50,451 bases of DNA from Candidatus Omnitrophota bacterium (lineage in GTDB: Bacteria > Omnitrophota > Gorgyraeia > Zapsychrales > Fredricksoniimonadaceae), in contig JADFYI010000009.1 of NCBI GenBank assembly GCA_015233145.1, positions 1 to 50,451 of the forward strand. Direction: 5' to 3'. A model generated the notes under the pieces. That model was not told where the DNA came from, ran no database searches, and was given only the letters and a program-made list of their open reading frames with translations. Positions 44,001-50,451 of this stretch are shown piece after piece (position 1 is the first letter of the stretch; each line of letters starts with the position of its first letter). Both the position numbers and the translations under genes were made by a program.

Positions 44001-46765
44001 CGAAAGTTGAAGTTGCTGTGCAATTGCGGAGGTTAAGGTTTAACAGCCGTTATCTTTTTACCGAGGAACAGGCTGTTGCCATGTCTACAAGAAACGCAGC
44101 AGGCCGTGCGGGGTTTTTACGGGAACTTCTTAAGTGGCATGGAGAGCTTAAGCGCCCTGTGACAAACGAGGTCTTATCGACGATAATGAGGGTGGCCAAT
44201 TACTATTCTCCGTTGAGAGGCTCTGATTTCATTGAAGAAATGCATTGGTTTTTAGAGCAGGGGTTTACCGTTGCGCAGCTGGTTTACATTATTAATAAAA
44301 CGACAAGTTTTGCAGAAAAAAAGAAGCTGTATGAGTTTTTGCGTGAATTTAAAAAACCGGATGGGAAAGGAGATTTTTTTAGCCGCACAGAAATGGCCAT
44401 TATTTTGGATGCCGGCACACCGAAAGAAGGAAAAATTTACTGGGTTGGAAGATTGAAAGAAGAAAAAACGGCCGGCGCCAACGCAAGGCCTTTGCTCAGC
44501 GGTGAGGAAATCTCGGTTTTGATGACGAGGCGCTTTGACCTTAAAACGCCTGAGGAACAGCGTGAAATTATAGATAATTTTGTCAAGGCCGACACCCTGG
44601 CGCGGGGATCGCCCGATGATATTGCTGCCAGGGGGCTTGAGCTGACGCCTGTGGATATGATGGACGCTCAAAGTTTTAACAAATTCCTGGAAGCAATGGA
44701 TGCCATAAAAAACTATTCTTCAGCAACTGCAGCGCAGCTCAGGCGCTTGAAATTTCAAGGCCAGGATGCTTTTAGTGAGAGTGAAATCAAAGCAATGACT
44801 GAACGGGGAGAAAAAAGAAACAAGGTGATGCGGGGCCTCACGCAAAGGGTTCGTGCGTTTCAATACATTGTTCAGGAGTACCTTGGTTCCGGCCGGGAAA
44901 TATCCGACATCGTGCAGCTGGCGGATTTTGCCCGGGAATACCCCCTGGCAGAAGACACTGATATCGATGTTCGGCAGGAAACAAGAGAACTTTTCACGTT
45001 TAAAATATCGGGGCAGGAGGCGTTGTTTTTCAGCCTTCCCCAGATTCGCAGCCTTATCAGGAAGCTTGTGCCTCTCGATGAGATGCAGGGTCAAATTCGT
45101 TATTTATTGTCCTTTCCTGCGCAAGGCCGTAAGGGTTATTTCTTCAGCCCGGCAGATATTTCTGACCTGATTGATAAAAAGGACATATTTATCAGCCAGA
45201 AAGACATGCTTGAATATTTGGTCCAGCAGCGTGACGACGAAGGCCGTTCCGTGTTTACGGGCCATCAGGTCAAGACCATTTTAAAAGGCGATATGCCTCG
45301 CGACACAAAAACAAAAATGCTGGGGGAATTATTGAGCTTGAAGACAAAAGATAACAATCACCTTTTGGCCGGCGTAGACATCGCTCTTTTTATCCTCAAG
45401 TATCGTCACATCAGCCTGGAGTTGTTTCAAGGGATATGGAGGAATTTTGAAGACACGAATGTCACCGCGGGGCAAGTTATCGATGATATCGTAGCCCCCG
45501 AAGAAACAAGGCAGCTGTTGAATACATGGTTAACGGGAGAGACAAGAAATTTCACAGAACCGGTCTGGCGGGCAAGGCACGCTTTGGTTTTCGGACGGGG
45601 TAATAACGGCTCTGTAACGTCCGTCACGACACAGAGTATTAAGTTTTTGGCAGGGGCCCTTTTCCCTGATGAGAAGGCGTACTTTGAAAAAGCCATTGAT
45701 GAGGCTGTGCGAAAAGACCAGCAGTTAATCAAAGGATTAAGCCCTGACATGCCGCCGGATGATGTGGTCATAAAACAATTGCACAGCAGTCTTGATCCTG
45801 ATGTCCGCAAGCAGCTTTCTTCGCTTCTTCTGTCCTGGCTTAAAGACACTCTTTCGGCTGCGCATGAACGTTTATCGAAAGACTCGCGCACCGACCTTTC
45901 GAAATCGTGGGATGCCCTGGACAAGTATATTGAGAAATATGAGTGGTCCCGGGATAACGGAGGCCTTGAAAATTTAAAACGTAATATATACATCATGATC
46001 AGTAATCTAAGGTATACCACGTGGTTGTCTGAATTATCACCGCGCAGCAGGCAAATTATTTCGGCAACTTATTATTTAAAAAAAGATCCTTCAAGAACAA
46101 ATGAAGAGGTTAACCGCATATTGCGTAAGAAATTCAGCATCCAGGAAATTGAAACAGCCCGGGAAGGCAGTCCTGTTTCTTTGGATAAGACATTTTCAGA
46201 TGAGGAGCATAACCTTTATGATGTTTTGGGCCAGGAGTCACACAACGACATGGGCTGGGTCGAAGATGATGGCAATGAGGCTGTTTCAGAAAGCCGCGCC
46301 CCCACACAAGTCACAATCATTCTTATGGGCAAAACATATACTGTCCCGGCAGAAACAATTTCCGAAGCGTTTATCAAATTGGCACAAACAGGAGATGCTG
46401 ACGCTAAAGAAAACCTGCGGCGGGTTTTTGAGCCGGATGGCCTGTTCACCGCCCATCTGAATGGGGGCGAGCCTTTTGACCTGACAGATTTTAATGTTTT
46501 GGAAACCCCTTTATCTGAAGACAATAATACTTTGGTTATTCGAGGCCCGGATGATGCCATGGCCGCGGATAAGGGTGGTATTGATTTTAACTCCAGCCGG
46601 ATGACCCTCGAAACGCAGGGAAGCGCTGGTGCCATGGCATTTAACATTGATCCTGCCATCATGGAAGAGCTAAGGTCGGCGCCAGGCTTTGTACCGGTTG
46701 TGATCGGCATCCAGCCTTTAAACAGCCTTTCCGAATTCTTGTCTGTCAACCCCGCTGCCCGGTAA
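41096..46765 (+). CDS. Giant exported modular protein 2 (tandem paralogue)
   Basis: ATG 41096 has AAGGAG 8 nt upstream and lies 17 nt after the first giant gene, so the two are co-transcribed. The 1889-residue protein has the same signal peptide (cleavage near Ala28) and N domain, four modules starting near residues 421, 659, 949 and 1186 (spacing about 240-290), a C-terminal helical part, and the GGIDF block at 1827-1831 with APGFVPVVIGIQPLNS. Modules start with a VDxMDxxxF motif, then RLRF..xxxFTEEQAxAM, then FLREL. Two N-domain sites differ from the paralogue: an extra palindromic insertion at residues 188-225 and only a scar of the REP pair near residue 248. Function unknown. Confidence 0.9.
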   Translation: MRNWLFTKWVSFVTLLTFIVSGAAPAYAQGLSLGTGAGVLPEPGTMVSLSQPFNPPILKGIKVYANNPLKFDFILDKGGEASSLKTESEKLIRYFLASLTVPEKDLWVNLSPYEKDRIIPDAFGQTEMGRDLLAEDYILKQITASALYPQDALGQSFWKKVYARAYEKYGTTDIPVDTFNKVWIVPAKAVVFERQLEQPREADASFSQLDRKNESVLAERGQKAVAYVVESKLKVMLESDYLAQEKNVNRAPTQEIAKDILREVVIPALETEVNTGKNFSQLRQVYNSIILAAWYKRKIKESLLSSVYVDQKKVQGINIEDSEITQKIWQQYVDAFKKGAFNFIKEEQDELSSEMIPRKYFSGGADFAQTLPAVISFTDNFSSLPELSSDQAMMTVSVNLVSSLKLESEEGIESAREVVSANDNFDVLAGQVAGIPFNETNREKLENILMDIEMRGQPVFTDEAAAKMVDKARSKLYPKLVFLKELLEFQDDKGRPLFSFPDAIRIARDKVADMKDDLMFDIYTLLKVGIEEGAQFFNGNQILYIIFGADEFGAQLQLIDELRQDKNFTSDDITRIIRASGSSDKKRSLVARWKKLMADSGVTPLLGGADIAKFIDKHLDLPEKESDLKKAVTKIQEKIKEAAALSAAQEPLGTLDLDIKRVATADMAKFAQRLNDLDGDEVISQLSRLKLAEKAVFTDEQAAALAQTRVHLGKGIAERVLFLHYAVQESLRAGRDIENISELVDLSISYSLKREEQVREEISWLLNFKAPQEEGLFFEMYDIAFIIRTAVPTEEKKTQAAYLLSVPARDGVGRFFTHVQVALMLANQESLVDKKKLVSYAFSLSAYNGQPLFNNNEVTKIVRSPIPGAEKMSLIADLHDKKASFGGEDVPFLSGAVIAELLLHRFDRVPPQAQESLIDEHRQEFLNTKAPMGTLKARAVRAAVAAFGRVDIMNEDKFLQFQSGLKGLSKVEVAVQLRRLRFNSRYLFTEEQAVAMSTRNAAGRAGFLRELLKWHGELKRPVTNEVLSTIMRVANYYSPLRGSDFIEEMHWFLEQGFTVAQLVYIINKTTSFAEKKKLYEFLREFKKPDGKGDFFSRTEMAIILDAGTPKEGKIYWVGRLKEEKTAGANARPLLSGEEISVLMTRRFDLKTPEEQREIIDNFVKADTLARGSPDDIAARGLELTPVDMMDAQSFNKFLEAMDAIKNYSSATAAQLRRLKFQGQDAFSESEIKAMTERGEKRNKVMRGLTQRVRAFQYIVQEYLGSGREISDIVQLADFAREYPLAEDTDIDVRQETRELFTFKISGQEALFFSLPQIRSLIRKLVPLDEMQGQIRYLLSFPAQGRKGYFFSPADISDLIDKKDIFISQKDMLEYLVQQRDDEGRSVFTGHQVKTILKGDMPRDTKTKMLGELLSLKTKDNNHLLAGVDIALFILKYRHISLELFQGIWRNFEDTNVTAGQVIDDIVAPEETRQLLNTWLTGETRNFTEPVWRARHALVFGRGNNGSVTSVTTQSIKFLAGALFPDEKAYFEKAIDEAVRKDQQLIKGLSPDMPPDDVVIKQLHSSLDPDVRKQLSSLLLSWLKDTLSAAHERLSKDSRTDLSKSWDALDKYIEKYEWSRDNGGLENLKRNIYIMISNLRYTTWLSELSPRSRQIISATYYLKKDPSRTNEEVNRILRKKFSIQEIETAREGSPVSLDKTFSDEEHNLYDVLGQESHNDMGWVEDDGNEAVSESRAPTQVTIILMGKTYTVPAETISEAFIKLAQTGDADAKENLRRVFEPDGLFTAHLNGGEPFDLTDFNVLETPLSEDNNTLVIRGPDDAMAADKGGIDFNSSRMTLETQGSAGAMAFNIDPAIMEELRSAPGFVPVVIGIQPLNSLSEFLSVNPAAR
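41657..41771 (+). repeat. In-frame palindromic insertion in giant gene 2
   Basis: Absent from the paralogue. AAAGCTGTCG and AAAGCTGTTG border the segment as near-direct repeats. Inside, AAGCTGTCGTT/AACGACAGCTT form an 11-bp hairpin (41658-41683), and GCCCCGC (41689-41695) pairs with GCGGGGC (41752-41758), enclosing GACGC..TTTTTCC/GGAAAAAC..GCGTC. Confidence 0.7.
41837..41853 (-). repeat. REP half-element scar in giant gene 2
   Basis: GTAAATCGTGCCCCTAC occupies the position of the REP pair of giant gene 1. It keeps the ATCG..CCCCTAC half of the right element and GTA of the left one, as if the centre were deleted in frame. Confidence 0.6.
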
Positions 46766-46818
46766 TCCTTATAATTTTTATACAGATATTAAAAAAAGAA
46801 GACCGTCCGGGCAGTGTC

Positions 46819-46847
46819 TGTTACAATACGAACCTTTAGGTTATAAT
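46819..46847 (+). promoter_or_regulatory. Candidate promoter(s) of the ABC-F gene
   Basis: TGTTACAAT (46819-46827) is an extended -10 element. A second TATAAT lies at 46842-46847, 15 bp after TTACAA (46821-46826). Either could serve the gene at 46875. No terminator hairpin is seen after the giant gene. Confidence 0.4.
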
Positions 46848-46874
46848 AATTGTTAAATACAGGGATATAGTGCC

Positions 46875-48491
46875 ATGATTTCAGTCAATGGAGTTTCACT
46901 TCAGTACGGGCAGCGCAAGCTTTTCTCAGGGGTTAACATTGTTTTCTCGCCGGGAAACTGCTACGGGCTTATTGGCGCCAACGGTTCCGGGAAATCCACG
47001 TTTTTAAAGATTCTTTCCGGGGAAATTGATTCCACGGAAGGAGAGGTTGCTATCCCGCCTGGCAAGCGTGTTTCGGTCTTAAAGCAGGACCAGTTTGCCT
47101 TTGATGAATATACGGTTCTTATGGCCGTGGTCATGGGCCATAAAAAGCTTTATGACGTGATGGTGGAGAAAGACGCCATTTACGCAAAACCTGATTTTTC
47201 TGATGCTGACGGCCTGCGCGCCTCAGAACTGGAAGGGGAGTTTGCGGAGATGAACGGCTGGAATGCCGAGTCGGATGCGGCCAAGCTTTTGACCGATGTC
47301 GGGATTCCCACAGAACTGCACGGGCTTAATATGAAACAGCTTGAGTCCAGCCAAAAAGTACGGGTTCTTCTGGCCCAGGCGTTGTTTGGGAACCCTGATA
47401 TTCTCCTTTTGGACGAGCCCACCAACCATCTGGATGTGGAAACGTGCCTGTGGCTCGAAGATTTTTTGAGCGGGTTTGAAAACACGGCCGTGGTTGTTTC
47501 CCACGACAGGCATTTTCTGGATAATGTGTGCACGCATATCGCAGACATTGATTTTGGAAAGATTCAGATTTATTCCGGCAACTACACGTTCTGGTCAGAA
47601 TCGAGCCAGCTGGCGCTGCGCCAGCGCAGTGAGGCGAACAAGAAAATCGAAGACCGCCGCAAAGAACTGCAGGAGTTTATTGCGCGGTTCAGCTCCAACC
47701 TTTCCAAGTCCCGGCAGGCCACAAGTCGTAAAAAGGTTTTGGAAAAGTTGACTGTTGATGAAATCCAGCCGTCATCGAGAAAATACCCTTTTATCCATTT
47801 TGACCAGGAGCGCGAGGCAGGAAACGATATTTTAAGGATTGAGAACCTGTCAAAGTCCTTAGACGGGCAGGTGTTGTTTGAGAAGCTGTCTTTGACGATC
47901 GAGAAAAACGACAAGGTTGCCTTTGTGGGCCCCAACGGCCTTTTAAAAACCATGCTTTTTCAGATTTTAATGGGTGAGGAAAAGGCTGACAGCGGAAGTT
48001 TTAAATGGGGGGTCTCGACCAGCCGGGCCTATTTCCCCAAGGATAATACGAAATATTTTGATTCGACTTTGAGCATTGTGGACTGGCTCAGGCAATATTC
48101 CGAGGAGAAAAGCGAGATTTTTATCCGCGGCTTTCTGGGAAAGATGCTTTTTACAGGTGAGGAATCTTTAAAGGTAGTTAATGTCCTTTCGGGTGGAGAG
48201 AAGGTGCGCTGTATGCTGGCGCGGATGATGCTCGCCAAGCCCAACGTGGTTATCCTCGATGAGCCGACCAACCATCTGGACCTGGAATCGATCACTTCCC
48301 TTAACAAGGGCATGGAGCGTTTTAAAGGGAGCATGCTTTTTTCCTCACACGACCACACCCTGGTTCAGACTGTCGCAAACCGGATTATTGAACTGACGCC
48401 GAAGGGTGTCATTGACCGCATCGGCATGACGTTTGACGATTATTTGAACGATGAACGCATTAAGGCCCAGCGCAAAGAGCTTTATTCTTGA
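46875..48491 (+). CDS. ABC-F family ATPase, YbiT/YkpA-like
   Basis: A 538-residue protein with two ABC cassettes and no membrane part. Cassette 1 has Walker A GANGSGKST (about 34-42), LDEPTNHLD and a switch His in VVSHDRH. A linker helix pair (about 245-290) follows. Cassette 2 has a relaxed Walker A (GPNGLLKTML near 355), LSGGEKVR, LDEPTNHLDLES and SSHDH. The loss of the Gly in the second loop is usual in this subgroup. ABC-F proteins act at the ribosome to relieve stalled or drug-bound states; the exact role is unknown. Confidence 0.92.
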   Translation: MISVNGVSLQYGQRKLFSGVNIVFSPGNCYGLIGANGSGKSTFLKILSGEIDSTEGEVAIPPGKRVSVLKQDQFAFDEYTVLMAVVMGHKKLYDVMVEKDAIYAKPDFSDADGLRASELEGEFAEMNGWNAESDAAKLLTDVGIPTELHGLNMKQLESSQKVRVLLAQALFGNPDILLLDEPTNHLDVETCLWLEDFLSGFENTAVVVSHDRHFLDNVCTHIADIDFGKIQIYSGNYTFWSESSQLALRQRSEANKKIEDRRKELQEFIARFSSNLSKSRQATSRKKVLEKLTVDEIQPSSRKYPFIHFDQEREAGNDILRIENLSKSLDGQVLFEKLSLTIEKNDKVAFVGPNGLLKTMLFQILMGEEKADSGSFKWGVSTSRAYFPKDNTKYFDSTLSIVDWLRQYSEEKSEIFIRGFLGKMLFTGEESLKVVNVLSGGEKVRCMLARMMLAKPNVVILDEPTNHLDLESITSLNKGMERFKGSMLFSSHDHTLVQTVANRIIELTPKGVIDRIGMTFDDYLNDERIKAQRKELYS

Positions 48492-48559
48492 AGCGGCTCA
48501 CTGCGGAACTCGCTTGGTGACATGCCCCCGACGGCTCTTTTAGCGGATTATTACGGCAT

Positions 48560-49504
48560 ATGATACAAGACCAACTTATTAATTTATTAGAAACAGCGAT
48601 CGCAAAGCGACAGGCTTTGCGTGGCCAGACCAATGCCCTGCGCCTTGTGAATGGCTGGGGCGATGGCCTGGAAGGGCTTTTTCTTGAGCAATATGACAGG
48701 CATTTTGCAGCCCAGATTTTTGATAAGTCGTGGCTCTCTCACGGGGATGCCCTTGCATCCTTCCTTAAAGAGCGGCTTAATGCAGAGTATTTTATTGTCA
48801 AAGACCGTTCAAAGTCAGCCTCACCTGAGGCCATAACGCCGTATGTTTGGATTGATGCAGCGCCGTCTAAGACCGTTATCCATGAAAACAGCCTTAAATT
48901 CAGCGTGGACTTAAATGACGGGTTAAATAGCGGCCTTTTTCTGGATATGCGTTGTAACCGCAGGCTTGTGTCTGAATTGAGCAGGGATAAAAAAGTTTTG
49001 AATTGTTTTTCCTATACCTGTTCTTTCGGGGTGTATTGCCGCCGGGAAGGCGCGGGGGAGGTCGTTAATGTCGATATCAGCCGCAAGAGTCTTGAGCGGG
49101 GCCGGGCGAATTATGAATTAAACGGCCTTGCCTTTGCCAGGAACGAATTTATCAAGGCTGATGCGCGCGAGTATCTGGAGCGCGCGGCCCAGAAAGATAA
49201 CCGGTTTGACCTGATTATTTTAGACCCTCCGTCTTTTGCGCGCCATGAGGGAAAAACGTTTAGCGTGAAGAATGATTTTGCGGATTTGGTCAGTAAGAGC
49301 ATTAAGGTTTTGAATCCTGGCGGAGTGATTTTTTTGGCAACCAATTATAGCGCGATGTCCGAAGATAATTTGAATGGCCTGGTGCATGACGCGTTGGCAG
49401 GCCGGACAATCAGAAAGATGCGCGCCCTTGGCCAGGATGCGGATTTCCCTGGCACAAACACCATGCAGGAAAGTTATCTTGCTGCGGTATTGGTGGAGCT
49501 ATGA
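48560..49504 (+). CDS. RlmI/RlmK-like class I SAM-dependent methyltransferase
   Basis: A 314-residue protein with a short N-terminal part, a RNA-methyltransferase-like beta domain (about 25-125) and a Rossmann catalytic domain. It shows LNDGLNSGLFLDMR before the SAM site, LNCFSYTCSFGVYC as motif I, an acidic VNVDISRKSLE loop and LDPPSFAR as the catalytic motif. Relatives make 5-methylcytosine in 23S rRNA; there is no N-terminal PUA domain here. It overlaps the pseudouridine synthase gene by 4 nt, which supports a role in rRNA modification. Confidence 0.88.
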   Translation: MIQDQLINLLETAIAKRQALRGQTNALRLVNGWGDGLEGLFLEQYDRHFAAQIFDKSWLSHGDALASFLKERLNAEYFIVKDRSKSASPEAITPYVWIDAAPSKTVIHENSLKFSVDLNDGLNSGLFLDMRCNRRLVSELSRDKKVLNCFSYTCSFGVYCRREGAGEVVNVDISRKSLERGRANYELNGLAFARNEFIKADAREYLERAAQKDNRFDLIILDPPSFARHEGKTFSVKNDFADLVSKSIKVLNPGGVIFLATNYSAMSEDNLNGLVHDALAGRTIRKMRALGQDADFPGTNTMQESYLAAVLVEL

Positions 49505-50238
49505 GTGAACGGTTGGGAAAAGTCCCTTTGGAGCGCGCGCTGTCCAAGCTTGGCCTGGCGTCAAGGACACAGACAAGGGAATGGATCCTGGCCGGCCGTC
49601 TTTCCGTCAACGGCCGCGTCATCAAGGACTTGATGTTCCCTGTCACCCCCGAGACTGATCAATTTGTTTTGGATGGCAAAGTTTTAGAAAGAGGCTCGTG
49701 GCAGACGATTATGTTTTACAAGCCCCGCTCGGTTGTGACGACACGCAGTGACGAGCAGGGCCGAAAAACAATTTACGATATTTTGCCGCCGGAGTTTCAT
49801 CAGCTTCATTCCGTGGGCCGGCTGGACATGGCCAGCACCGGGCTTTTGCTTTTGACCAATGACACCCGGCTTTCCGATTATTTGACAGATCCCAGAAATG
49901 CCATCCCGAGAACGTATATCGTGACGGTTGAGGGAGCGTTTACGAATGAAGAAATGGCGATCGCGCTTGCCGGTGTTGAGGATGAGGGCGAAATTCTAAA
50001 ACCTTCCAAGATGACCATTTCCAAGGCCAGTCAAAAAGAGTCGCATATTGTTGTTGAATTGACGGAAGGAAAAAACCGCGAGCTCCGCCGCTTGTTTAAT
50101 ATTTTTAACCACAGGGTCCGCAAGCTTAAGCGGATTGCGTTTGGGCCTTTGACGATTGGGAACCTTGAGCCGGGAAAATACCGGGCCGTGACAAAAGAAG
50201 AGCTGGGGTGGGACGGTCAGCGCATTTCAACCGTATGA
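49501..50238 (+). CDS. rRNA pseudouridine synthase, RsuA/RluB/RluE family
   Basis: A 245-residue enzyme with an N-terminal S4 RNA-binding domain (about 6-60) and the catalytic domain containing GRLDMASTG with nucleophile Asp109, then LLLLTND, RTYIVTVEG and the final KNRELRRLF. It converts a specific uridine of 16S or 23S rRNA to pseudouridine. It overlaps the methyltransferase gene (ATGA). Which site it modifies cannot be told from sequence. Confidence 0.92.
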   Translation: MSERLGKVPLERALSKLGLASRTQTREWILAGRLSVNGRVIKDLMFPVTPETDQFVLDGKVLERGSWQTIMFYKPRSVVTTRSDEQGRKTIYDILPPEFHQLHSVGRLDMASTGLLLLTNDTRLSDYLTDPRNAIPRTYIVTVEGAFTNEEMAIALAGVEDEGEILKPSKMTISKASQKESHIVVELTEGKNRELRRLFNIFNHRVRKLKRIAFGPLTIGNLEPGKYRAVTKEELGWDGQRISTV

Positions 50239-50384
50239 CGGCGTTTCTTGAATTTATTGTAGTAAATGGTTTCAAGGACTTTGGCTGCAAAATCTTTTCC
50301 AGCCCTGGCAATAAAATTATTGGATTGGAAGCGCCACATCCGGCGCATGGCTTTACCGTCGCGGGTCATGTTCATGGTATGCAT
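50217..50384 (-). CDS. Small basic protein, unknown
   Basis: A 55-residue frame that is Arg/Lys/Met-rich (MTRDGKAMRRMWRF near the start, NKFKKRRH near the end). GAGG lies about 6 nt before the ATG. It starts inside the end of the partial gene upstream and overlaps the 3' end of the pseudouridine synthase gene by 22 nt in convergent orientation. An ATG at 50375 would give an exact ATGA overlap with the upstream stop. No family is recognised. Confidence 0.45.
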   Translation of the reverse strand: MHTMNMTRDGKAMRRMWRFQSNNFIARAGKDFAAKVLETIYYNKFKKRRHTVEMR

Positions 50385-50451
50385 GGGAGCCTCGTTTCTT
50401 TTCCGGCAAGCCGCTCGCCATACATCGCATTGATATCATTGACAACATCTT
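50372..50451 (-). CDS. 3' end of a minus-strand gene (partial)
   Basis: The frame enters from the right edge and ends at TGA (50374-50372); the last 26 residues include DVVNDINAMYGERLAG. The tight overlap with the small frame downstream suggests an operon. Too little is visible to name it. Confidence 0.45.
   Translation of the reverse strand, partial: DVVNDINAMYGERLAGKETRLPCIP

Noticed and set aside
47925-47960. Broken second Walker A in the ABC-F protein as a sign of a dead cassette
   Set aside because: A relaxed loop of this type is usual in the YbiT/YkpA subgroup and all other motifs are intact.

Overview
The window looks like a chromosomal contig of an uncultured Gram-negative bacterium of the Omnitrophota (OP3) type. 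Outer-membrane biogenesis genes (BamD-like, LptE-like, FadL-like, MurJ) show a two-membrane cell. Two very large exported proteins carry an N-terminal domain and a C-terminal GGIDF block that I associate from memory with Omnitrophota genomes; no search was run, so the assignment is an inference. No rRNA, tRNA, CRISPR array, prophage or complete insertion sequence is visible.

Layout. 1-132: tail of an upstream gene and its terminator. 271-11963: signalling block with three hybrid-free sensor kinases (271, 3363, 9835), an AraC-type response regulator, three single-domain receivers, an azoreductase, an orphan ABC ATPase and two small envelope proteins. 12105-17361: an RND efflux permease followed by a CusRS-like two-component pair. 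17490-25862: a probable small-molecule assembly or modification locus (alpha/beta hydrolase, MtnX/SerB-like HAD phosphatase, class III aminotransferase, arginase-fold protein; then convergent GNAT/FemAB-like protein and two half-size DMT transporters; then a DegT-type aminotransferase and a cation/proton antiporter). 25964-27271: FadL-like porin. 27385-32810: comEA, comEC, holA and rpsT in the order known from Firmicutes, interrupted by a REP-associated tyrosine transposase (RAYT) with its REP hairpins, and by bamD-like and lptE-like genes. 32877-35740: murJ and a UvrC lacking its C-terminal HhH region. 35922-46765: tandem genes for two secreted giants of 1718 and 1889 aa. 46875-50238: ABC-F ATPase, an RlmI-like methyltransferase and an RsuA-like pseudouridine synthase. 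The right edge holds two small minus-strand reading frames.

Most notable observations. (1) The RAYT gene is bordered by 24-nt hairpins with fixed ends (GTAGGGG ... CCC) and a variable, internally complementary stem. The same 24-nt architecture, with different but compensated stems, occurs as an inverted pair inside the reading frame of the first giant protein, where it is translated as about 27 residues. The tandem paralogue has only a scar of one half there, and carries a different palindromic in-frame insertion about 60 nt upstream. This resembles the Rickettsia palindromic elements that insert into proteins. (2) The giant proteins share a conserved export or anchoring frame (signal peptide, roughly 300-residue N domain, C-terminal GGIDF block) around diverged 240-290-residue helical modules. 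(3) comEA appears to begin at an AUU codon whose ribosome binding site lies inside a terminator-like hairpin. (4) Two identical 40-nt hairpins sit in tandem 57-nt repeats between lptE and holA.
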